From positions 1 through 5,506 of the forward strand of contig JALORV010000249.1 in NCBI GenBank assembly GCA_025458735.1: DNA of 5,506 nucleotides. Direction: 5' to 3'. The notes beneath the pieces were generated by a model, which saw only the letters and a list, made by a program, of their open reading frames with translations, was not told where the DNA came from and made no database searches. Within the stretch, counting starts at the first letter, position 1; each line of letters begins with the position of its first letter. The DNA comes from Burkholderiaceae bacterium. Its GTDB lineage: Bacteria; Pseudomonadota; Gammaproteobacteria; Burkholderiales; Burkholderiaceae. Below are positions 1 through 5,104 of this stretch, in pieces. Made by a program: the position numbers and the translations under genes.

Positions 1-48
1 CACCGCTTCACCATAAAAGCAGTTTCTCACCTCAGGAAGGTTGCCCAC

Positions 49-375
49 ATGAACAAGTCATTACTCGTTGCATCCCTGTTTGTCGTCGCCCTCGCGGCCT
101 GCGGCAAGAAGGAAACGCCGCCCCCGGCGCCCGCTCCCGCCCCCGCGCCGGCCGCAGCTCCGGCACCTGCTCCGGCTCCGGCGCCCGCGCCGGCTGCCGA
201 CGCAGCCAAGCCGGCCGAAGGCACGCCAGCCGCTGGCGCGCCTGCCGCCGGCGCACCGGCCACCGGCGCCGCGCCGGTCGGTGAGTCCGGTACGTCGCCG
301 ATGCCCGGACAGGATGCCGCCAAGGCCGCCGCAGCGGCCGCGGTCGACAAGGCCAACCAGGCTGTCAAGAAGTAA
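49..375 (+). CDS. Small Pro/Ala-rich lipoprotein of unknown function
   Basis: This 108-residue protein has a lipoprotein signal peptide: MNKS, a hydrophobic stretch (residues 5-17), then the lipobox LAAC with the acylated cysteine at residue 18. The residues after the cysteine are GKKE, with no aspartate at +2, so by the enterobacterial Lol rule it should go to the outer membrane. Residues 24-50 are almost pure Pro-Ala repeats, residues 59-76 repeat a 'PAAGA'-like unit, and residues 89-108 form an Ala/Lys-rich, probably helical tail ([20 protein letters not shown]). No enzymatic domain is visible; the low-complexity part may be a flexible periplasmic spacer. The start is supported by AGGAAGG at 34-40, eight bases before ATG. 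It is the only plus-strand gene, converges on the MBL hydrolase gene and ends in front of a strong terminator. Similar short Ala/Pro-rich lipoproteins are common in Burkholderiales, from memory. The gene call is confident; the function is unknown. Confidence 0.85.
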   Translation: MNKSLLVASLFVVALAACGKKETPPPAPAPAPAPAAAPAPAPAPAPAPAADAAKPAEGTPAAGAPAAGAPATGAAPVGESGTSPMPGQDAAKAAAAAAVDKANQAVKK

Positions 376-392
376 CAGGGCAATTGCGACAG

Positions 393-422
393 AAAAAGGG
401 CCGGCACTGCCGGCCCTTTTTT
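393..422. terminator. Bidirectional Rho-independent terminator
   Basis: A perfect 8-bp stem, GGGCCGGC (398-405) with GCCGGCCC (409-416), closes on the loop ACT. It is preceded by five A (393-397) and followed by six T (417-422). It therefore reads as a terminator on both strands: 17 bases after the lipoprotein stop codon on the plus strand, and 16 bases after the MBL hydrolase stop codon on the minus strand, where the tail is five T. It separates the two convergent transcription units. Confidence 0.9.
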
Positions 423-438
423 CATGGTGCTATCCGGC

Positions 439-1215
439 TCAGGCCTCGCGCCAGTCGAAGCCTTCGTCCTGATCCGCCACCACGACGTCGCCGGGATTCG
501 CATCCAGCACGGCAGCCAGTGCACTCTGCGCCAGCGACGGCGCATTGTTGCTGCGTGACAGATGGGCGGCGACCACCCATTGCAGGTTGCGACGATCGAG
601 CGCCGCCAGCAGGCCGGCAGCCTGCTCGTTGGACAGATGCCCGCGGGCACCGGCGATGCGCGCCTTCAGAAACGGCGGATAGGTGCCGGCGCGCAGCATC
701 CGTGCATCGTGATTGCACTCGAGCACGAGCGCGTGCACGCGGTCCAGCGCGGCGAGCATGTCGTCCGTGGCCTCGCCGGCGTCGGTCAGCAGGCCCGCCC
801 GGCGAGCGCCGTCGGTAAAGGTGAACTGCAGCGGTTCGGCCGCATCGTGCGGCACGCCGTAGGCAGTCACGGCCAGCGCGCCAATGGTGACGACCTCACC
901 GGACGCAATGCCGGTGAAGGCGACATCGTGCTCCTCGAAGGCCGCAGCGGCCGCCGTACCGAAGCTGCAGTACACCGGCAGGCGATGGCGGCGCGCGAGA
1001 GTCGCCACGCCACCGACGTGATCGGAGTGCTCGTGGGTAACGAACACGGCATCGAGATCGGCGCAGCCGAGTCCGGCCCGCTGCAGGCGACGCTCGAGCT
1101 GCCGCAGGTTGAAGCCGTTGTCGACCAGCACACGGCTGCAGTGGCCGCCGTCGGCCGCTTCCACTACCAGGGCATTGCCACCGCTGCCCGAACCGAGACT
1201 GGCCAGTCGCAGCAC
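439..1215 (-). CDS. MBL-fold metallo-hydrolase (YycJ/PhnP-like)
   Basis: This is a 258-residue metallo-beta-lactamase-fold hydrolase. The N-terminus VLRLASLGSGSGGNALVVE matches the opening of the YycJ/WalJ-like family ('ASLGSGSxGNA'). The dinuclear metal site is complete: HEHSDH at 61-66, His123 in VPHDA, Asp145 in TDAG, and His218 in AAHLSRSNN. ECNHD at 166-170 and GHLSN at 192-196 are further family motifs. Family members are phosphodiesterases or nucleases (B. subtilis YycJ is reported as a DNA exonuclease), but the substrate here cannot be read from sequence. I chose the GTG start at 1215 because the family begins exactly there, although the frame stays open far into bamC. Ten bases separate it from the bamC stop and no clear Shine-Dalgarno sequence is visible, so translation may be coupled to bamC. 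It is the last gene of the minus-strand block, ahead of the shared terminator. Confidence 0.88.
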   Translation of the reverse strand: MLRLASLGSGSGGNALVVEAADGGHCSRVLVDNGFNLRQLERRLQRAGLGCADLDAVFVTHEHSDHVGGVATLARRHRLPVYCSFGTAAAAAFEEHDVAFTGIASGEVVTIGALAVTAYGVPHDAAEPLQFTFTDGARRAGLLTDAGEATDDMLAALDRVHALVLECNHDARMLRAGTYPPFLKARIAGARGHLSNEQAAGLLAALDRRNLQWVVAAHLSRSNNAPSLAQSALAAVLDANPGDVVVADQDEGFDWREA

Positions 1216-1225
1216 GACGGCCGCG

Positions 1226-1987
1226 TCAGCGCAGCTGGTCCTTGAGCAGCGCGAGGATTCGATCCCCGGCCGGCGATAGCTCCGGCTTGCCTTCGCTCGA
1301 CAGCACGCGCACCTGGGTGCCGGCATCGCCGGCCGAGGTGAGCTGGACGCGATACTGCGGCGGTGCAACCGCCTGCTCCTTGCCCAGCATCTTGCTGAAG
1401 AAGCCCTGCGCGTCCTTGGCCTTGGCCTCGTAATCCGGGTCGAGGTAGCGGACAAAGTAGACACCCTTGGCGCGGTCGCGGTCCTCGACGGTGAACCCGC
1501 CACGGTCGAGCGCGAGTCCGATGCGGCGCCAGGCGCGATCGAAGGGGTCGTCGATGTCGAGACGCTCGCTCTGGCCGCTGGCGTTCTTGACGATGAAGGC
1601 GCGCTCCGGCGACACCGCCGCGGCAGCGCCACCCGCAGCCGTCGCTGCCAGCGGCGGCCGGCCGGCCGTCGTCGCTGCGGTCGTCGTGGTGGTCGTCGGC
1701 TTTTCGAATCGCACCAGCAGCCGCTGCAGCATCTCGGCTTCCATCTCCGGGTCGGCCGGTCGGGGCTGCCAGGCCGTGCGGTCCTGCGCGGACGAGGTGA
1801 ACACCTCGACCATGCCGCGATGGCTGATGAAGATCTCGGAGGTGCCGGCCGCCGTGCGCTCGAGGCGCGCGCGATAGCGGTCCTGCTCGCCGGTCGAGTA
1901 GACGCTACCGAGCAAGCGGCCGAGGGTCTGGCGGATGATCCCCTGGTCCAGCTTCGCGCGGTTCTCCGCCCATACGGTTTCCATCAC
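1226..1987 (-). CDS. bamC: BamC C-terminal fragment (most of both helix-grip domains)
   Basis: The open part from GTG 1987 gives 253 residues, but true homology begins about 29 codons earlier (RPPEKAW near 2074), so the GTG is not a natural start and has no Shine-Dalgarno sequence. Residues 2-95 are most of the first BamC domain: METVWAENRAKL (2-13), YSTGEQDRYRARLER (30-44), EIFISHRGMVEVF (51-63) and WQPRPADPEME (73-83). Residues 96-126 are a Thr- and Ala-rich linker. Residues 130-253 are the second domain: FIVKNASGQSERLDIDDPFDRAW, GVYFVRYLDPD and a closing helix ILALLKDQLR. The coding pattern is well preserved, with no further stops or frame changes, so any break is recent or an artefact. 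The stop codon lies 10 bases before the GTG of the MBL hydrolase. Confidence 0.75.
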   Translation of the reverse strand: MMETVWAENRAKLDQGIIRQTLGRLLGSVYSTGEQDRYRARLERTAAGTSEIFISHRGMVEVFTSSAQDRTAWQPRPADPEMEAEMLQRLLVRFEKPTTTTTTAATTAGRPPLAATAAGGAAAAVSPERAFIVKNASGQSERLDIDDPFDRAWRRIGLALDRGGFTVEDRDRAKGVYFVRYLDPDYEAKAKDAQGFFSKMLGKEQAVAPPQYRVQLTSAGDAGTQVRVLSSEGKPELSPAGDRILALLKDQLR

Positions 1988-2009
1988 GCCGCTCGCCGGG
2001 TCGGAGCGC

Positions 2010-2309
2010 TCAACGGCGAGCCCGACGCTGGGCCAGAAGTCGAGCAGGATGGGCCACGCCTTTTCGGGCGGGCGCGGCCGAAGAAGCGGTCACCGTCTGC
2101 GGCCGCTCCGGCACCGTGAAGCGCTCGTCGCGTGGCAACTGCGAAAGATCGGGCGGAACCTCCAGCGGCGCAGTCCGCGTGCGCGCGGCCTGGTAGTCGA
2201 CCTTGTCGGTGAACACGCTGCCGGTCCACGTGCAGCCGGCCGCCGTGGCCACGATCGCCGCGACGGCGAACCACTGCATGACTCCGGAGGGTGACTTGCG
2301 AATGCTCAT
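2010..2309 (-). CDS. bamC: BamC N-terminal fragment (lipoprotein signal and BamD-binding segment)
   Basis: As it stands this frame encodes 99 residues. Residues 1-26 are a lipoprotein signal peptide (MSIRKS, then a hydrophobic core, lipobox AAGC with Cys26). Residues 34-76 are the extended BamC N-terminal segment, with VDYQAARTR and the conserved VPPDLSQLPRDERFTVP; in E. coli the equivalent region lies along BamD. From about residue 80 the sequence (RKGVAHPARLLAQ) is unrelated and Arg-rich, which is the out-of-frame tail after the break, ending at TGA 2012-2010. AGGAG at 2315-2319, five bases before ATG, supports the start. The start lies 16 bases after the dapA stop codon. If made, the product would be a short lipoprotein without folded domains. 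Confidence 0.75.
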   Translation of the reverse strand: MSIRKSPSGVMQWFAVAAIVATAAGCTWTGSVFTDKVDYQAARTRTAPLEVPPDLSQLPRDERFTVPERPQTVTASSAAPARKGVAHPARLLAQRRARR

Positions 2310-2319
2310 CGAGGCTCCT

Positions 2320-2340
2320 GCAGGGCTAGACGAGCCCTGC
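2320..2340 (-). repeat. Perfect hairpin over the dapA stop codon
   Basis: GCAGGGCT (2320-2327) and AGCCCTGC (2333-2340) form a perfect 8-bp inverted repeat with a 5-base loop. In the minus-strand transcript it spans the last dapA codons and the stop, and ends right before the AGGAG (2315-2319) of bamC. It is not followed by a T run, so it is not an ordinary intrinsic terminator. It may stabilise the dapA end or tune bamC initiation, or be chance in GC-rich DNA. Confidence 0.5.
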
Positions 2341-3201
2341 TTCCTTCAAGGCGGCCAGCACGACCGGCTGTGCTGCGGTCGACAGCGGCAGCAGCGGCAG
2401 CCGGATACCGCCGGGAATGCGGCCCATCGTCGACAGCGCCCACTTGACCGCGATCGGGTTGGGCTCGACGAACAGCTTCAGGTGCACTGGCAGCAGCTGG
2501 TTGTTGAGCTGGCGCGCGCGCGCCAGGTCGCCGGCCAGCGCAGCCTTCGCCATCTCGCTCATCAGCTTCGGTGCGACGTTGGCGGAAACCGAGATCACGC
2601 CGTGGCCGCCCAGCAGCATCAGCGCCAGCGCGGAGTCGTCGTTGCCGCTGTAGACGGCAAACTTCGGCGGCAGGCGCCTGAGCAGGTCGGCGGCGCGGGC
2701 CAGGTCGCCGGTGGCATCCTTGATGCCCACGATGCCCGGGACTTCCGCCAGTCGCACCGTCGTGTCGTTGGCAAGATCCGCGACCGTACGGCCCGGAACG
2801 TTGTACAGGATCATCGGCAGGTCGACCGTCTCCGCGATCTTGCGGAAGTGCCGGTACAAGCCTTCCTGCGTCGGCTTGTTGTAGTAGGGCACGACCTGCA
2901 GCGTGGCGGTGGCGCCGACTGCCCGCGCGTGCCGCGTCAGTTCGATCGCTTCATGCGTCGAGTTGCCGCCGGTGCCGGCGATCACCGGGATGTGGCCCTT
3001 GACCGCCTCCACGGCCACCCGGATCAGCTCGCCGTGCTCGTCCGGATCGACCGTCGGGGACTCCCCCGTCGTGCCCACCGCCACGATGGCATTCGTGCCC
3101 TCGGCAACGTGCCACTCGATCAGCCGTCGGTAGGCGTCGTAGTCGAGCGTGCCGTCTTCGCGCATCGGTGAAACGATGGCGACGATGCTGCCCTTGATCA
3201 T
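2326..3201 (-). CDS. dapA: 4-hydroxy-tetrahydrodipicolinate synthase
   Basis: DapA condenses pyruvate with L-aspartate-4-semialdehyde, the first committed step toward diaminopimelate and lysine, in the cytoplasm. The 291-residue protein aligns without gaps to E. coli numbering at every active-site position I can check: Thr44 and Thr45 in GTTGES (43-48), Tyr107, Tyr133 and Arg138 in LYNVPGRT, the Schiff-base Lys161 in GIKDATGD, Gly186 in SGNDDS, and Ile203. Of the lysine-inhibition residues, His56, Asn80, Glu84 and Tyr106 are kept, but position 53 is proline, not histidine. The start ATG is preceded by AGGGAGA (3212-3218) at a somewhat long spacing of about ten bases. The 82-base gap upstream carries a possible promoter. 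The stop codon lies within a perfect hairpin just before bamC. The gene looks fully intact. Confidence 0.97.
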   Translation of the reverse strand: MIKGSIVAIVSPMREDGTLDYDAYRRLIEWHVAEGTNAIVAVGTTGESPTVDPDEHGELIRVAVEAVKGHIPVIAGTGGNSTHEAIELTRHARAVGATATLQVVPYYNKPTQEGLYRHFRKIAETVDLPMILYNVPGRTVADLANDTTVRLAEVPGIVGIKDATGDLARAADLLRRLPPKFAVYSGNDDSALALMLLGGHGVISVSANVAPKLMSEMAKAALAGDLARARQLNNQLLPVHLKLFVEPNPIAVKWALSTMGRIPGGIRLPLLPLSTAAQPVVLAALKEAGLV

Positions 3202-3231
3202 GTTGGTCTGGTCTCCCTGCGCAAGCGCGGG

Positions 3232-3259
3232 ATTCTACCGTGCGCCGCGCGCTCGACAG
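3232..3259 (-). promoter_or_regulatory. Possible sigma-70 promoter in front of dapA
   Basis: On the minus strand TAGAAT (3237-3232) matches the -10 consensus at 5 of 6 positions. Sixteen bases upstream lies CTGTCG (3259-3254), which matches TTGACA at only 3 of 6. It sits in the one sizeable gap of the block (3202-3283), and the predicted start would give a leader of about 25 bases before the dapA ATG. The AT-rich hexamer stands out in very GC-rich surroundings, but the -35 is weak. Confidence 0.35.
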
Positions 3260-3283
3260 CCGCTCGGGCGCCCTCGCCCCGCG

Positions 3284-3880
3284 TTACAGCGTCAGGGCTT
3301 CGACCGGCGCGCTGGCCAGCGGTTCAAGTCGAACGGCCGCCAGGCGCTGCAGCATCGCCGGCTGCGGGGACCGGACCGCGCCGTCCTCGAACGCCAGCAC
3401 GCGCAGGCTGCCGAAGGCCTCCAGCAGTTCGCGCGGACGCAGCAGGAAATCGGGGTTGCGCGGCCGGCCGAACTGCTCGTTGCCGCGCGCAAAGGTCTCG
3501 TAGAGCAGCAGGCCGCCGGGTGCCAGTGCGGCGGCAAGCCGAGGCAGCAGCGGCCGATGCAGGTAGTGCACGACCACGACCGCGTCAAATTGCGCCGCGT
3601 CGAACGGCCAGGGTGCCGACTCGAGATCGGCCAGCACGAAGTCGACATCCGTCGACCCCGCCAGCGAGGCGCCACAGGCCGGATCGACGTCGACCGCAGT
3701 GACGCGGCAGCCGCGGGCCGCCAGCCAGCGGGCGTGCCGTCCGTGTCCGCACGCGACATCAAGCACGCGCGCGCCGCGCTGCAGGCGGTCCGCAAACCGG
3801 GTCACCCACGCCGACGGCACGCTCGCCAGCGGGTTCGACCGCAGCGGTTCGCGGTCGGCCTCGTTCTCCGGCCCGCTCAC
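3284..3880 (-). CDS. Class I SAM-dependent methyltransferase, substrate unknown
   Basis: The 198-residue protein has a Rossmann-type methyltransferase core. Motif I is VLDVACGHGRHA (39-50), the SAM-binding glycine loop. Motif II is VTAVDVD (60-66), with an acidic residue at a strand end for the SAM ribose. Then come ADLESAPWPF (84-93), FDAVVVVHYLHRPLL (98-112) and the post-core strand PGGLLLYETF (121-130). The segment GNEQFGRPRNPDFLLRPREL (133-152) recurs in TehB/Methyltransf_25-like proteins of this type, from memory. The substrate cannot be inferred. The start is GTG at 3880: the frame is closed 21 bases upstream by the trpS stop itself, and no other start codon lies between. No clear Shine-Dalgarno is visible, so coupling to trpS translation is likely. 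The position between trpS and dapA appears conserved in betaproteobacteria, from memory. The protein is intact and of usual length. Confidence 0.88.
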   Translation of the reverse strand: MSGPENEADREPLRSNPLASVPSAWVTRFADRLQRGARVLDVACGHGRHARWLAARGCRVTAVDVDPACGASLAGSTDVDFVLADLESAPWPFDAAQFDAVVVVHYLHRPLLPRLAAALAPGGLLLYETFARGNEQFGRPRNPDFLLRPRELLEAFGSLRVLAFEDGAVRSPQPAMLQRLAAVRLEPLASAPVEALTL

Positions 3881-3901
3881 TGCGGAGGCTGCCGCGGCGC
3901 C

Positions 3902-5104
3902 TCACGCATAGTCGAGGCCCATGGCGCCGCGCACTTCGCGCATCGTCTCCTGCGCGGCCGCACGGGCGCGGTCGCAGCCGTCGGCAACGATCGACCGCAG
4001 CAGGGCCGGATCGTCGAGGTAAGGCTGGGCCCGCTCGCGCCACGGCTGCTGCTCGGCCAGCAGTGCATCGATCACCGGCTGCTTGCAGTCGAGGCAACCG
4101 ATGCCCGCGGTCCGGCAGCCCTGCGCCGCCCACTGCTGCGTGTCGACGCTGGAGTAGATCCTGTGCAGCTGCCACACCGGGCAGCGCTCGGGCTCGCCGG
4201 GATCGGTGCGCCGCACGCGCGCCGGGTCGGTCGTCATGCGGCGGACCTTGTCCGTCAGGGCCTTCGGTTCCTCGCGCATCAGGATCACGTTGCCGTAGCT
4301 CTTGGACATCTTCTGGCCATCGAGCCCGGGCAGCTTCGGCGTCTCGGTGAGCTTCGCATCGGGCTCGACCAGGATCACGCGGCGCGACCCTTCGAGATAG
4401 CCGAAGGCGCGCTCGCGATCCCCCATGGACATGCTTTGCGCCTGCGACAGCAGGGCGCGCGCCTGCTCAAGCGCTTCGTCGTCGCCCTGCTCCTGGTAGC
4501 GGGTGCGCAGATCGTGATACAGCTTGGCACGCTTGGACCCCAGCTTCTTCACCGCCTGCTTCGCCTTGTCCTCGAAGCCGGGCTCGCGCCCGAACAGGTT
4601 GTTGAAGCGGCGCGCGATCTCGCGCGTCATCTCGATGTGCGGCACCTGGTCCTCGCCGACCGGCACCATGGTCGCGCGATAGATCAGGATGTCGGCCGCC
4701 TGCATCAGTGGGTAGCCGAGGAAGCCGTAGGTGGCGAGGTCGCGGTCGCTGATCTTCTCGATCTGGTCCTTGTAGGTCGGCACGCGTTCGAGCCAGCCCA
4801 GCGGCGTCGACATCGACAGCAGCAGGAACAGCTCCGCGTGTTCGGGCACGCGCGACTGGATGAAGACGGTCGCCTTGCTCGGGTCGAGCCCGGCAGCGAA
4901 CCAGTCGATGACCATGTCCCACACGCTGGCTTCCAGCACCTCCGGCGTTTCGTAGTGAGTGGTCAGCGCATGCCAGTCGGCCACGAAGAAGAAGCACGGA
5001 TGCTCGTCCTGCAGGCGCACCCAGTTCTTGAGTGCCCCGTGATAGTGGCCGATGTGCAGCGCACCGGTGGGGCGCATGCCGGAAAGGACGCGGTCTGGAA
5101 ACAT
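3902..5104 (-). CDS. trpS: Tryptophanyl-tRNA synthetase (long form, 400 aa)
   Basis: TrpRS charges tRNA-Trp with tryptophan using ATP. It is a class Ic synthetase with both signatures: HIGH at 17-20 (TGALHIGHYHGAL) and KMSKS at 265-269 (GLDGQKMSKSYGN). The catalytic fold between them includes FFFVADWHALTTHY (38-51), STPLGWLERVPTYKDQ (99-114) and GEDQVPHIEMTREIARRFN (150-168). Compared with the roughly 330-residue E. coli type, about 70 extra residues lie at about 172-250, mostly charged and helical; this long form is normal in Burkholderiales, from memory. The C-terminal domain has Cys308, Cys330, Cys337 and Cys340, a possible [4Fe-4S] site. The start at MFPDRVLSGMRPTG fits the family, yet the preceding bases (TTCTACGATTTCCC) contain no ribosome binding site and belong to the run-on frame of the protease gene. 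The methyltransferase gene follows 21 bases after the stop. Confidence 0.96.
   Translation of the reverse strand: MFPDRVLSGMRPTGALHIGHYHGALKNWVRLQDEHPCFFFVADWHALTTHYETPEVLEASVWDMVIDWFAAGLDPSKATVFIQSRVPEHAELFLLLSMSTPLGWLERVPTYKDQIEKISDRDLATYGFLGYPLMQAADILIYRATMVPVGEDQVPHIEMTREIARRFNNLFGREPGFEDKAKQAVKKLGSKRAKLYHDLRTRYQEQGDDEALEQARALLSQAQSMSMGDRERAFGYLEGSRRVILVEPDAKLTETPKLPGLDGQKMSKSYGNVILMREEPKALTDKVRRMTTDPARVRRTDPGEPERCPVWQLHRIYSSVDTQQWAAQGCRTAGIGCLDCKQPVIDALLAEQQPWRERAQPYLDDPALLRSIVADGCDRARAAAQETMREVRGAMGLDYA

Larger units (their letters stand above)
1226..2309 (-). pseudogene. bamC: bamC, frameshifted with an internal deletion
   Basis: Read together, two reading frames on the minus strand make one BamC, the lipoprotein subunit of the outer-membrane beta-barrel assembly (BAM) complex. 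The N-terminal part starts at ATG 2309. BamC homology resumes one frame over at about 2074 with RPPEKAW, WPILLDFWPS and VMETVWAENRAKL. The second frame has a TGA at 2092-2090, so the switch must fall at about 2089-2071. The join is not a simple one-base slip. From memory of beta- and gammaproteobacterial BamC, roughly 35 residues that normally lie between the 'VSAS'-like segment and 'PPEKLW' (including an 'RWLVV'-like strand) are absent from all frames. A deletion of 3n+2 bases fits both facts. Placement directly after dapA is the same as in E. coli (dapA-bamC/nlpB). BamC is dispensable in E. coli, so loss could be tolerated. An assembly error is the main alternative. Confidence 0.8.

Noticed and set aside
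12..17. A -10-like CATAAA upstream of the lipoprotein gene
   Set aside because: It matches TATAAT at only 4 of 6 positions, and a -35 would fall outside the window.
27..650. A 207-codon minus-strand open frame across the lipoprotein gene and terminator
   Set aside because: It runs opposite the Pro-Ala repeats and through a strong bidirectional terminator; the Gly/Ala repeats are just the complement of the Pro/Ala codons.
1216..1632. An upstream extension of the MBL hydrolase frame into bamC
   Set aside because: The extension is Arg/Ser-rich and out of frame with well-conserved BamC sequence. The family N-terminus begins at GTG 1215.
2050..2095. Programmed +1 frameshifting in bamC
   Set aside because: No recognisable slippery site is present, and a conserved segment of about 35 residues is missing, which frameshifting would not explain.
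2203..3171. A 322-codon open frame on the plus strand opposite dapA
   Set aside because: It is antisense to an intact dapA, has a biased composition and shows no family features.
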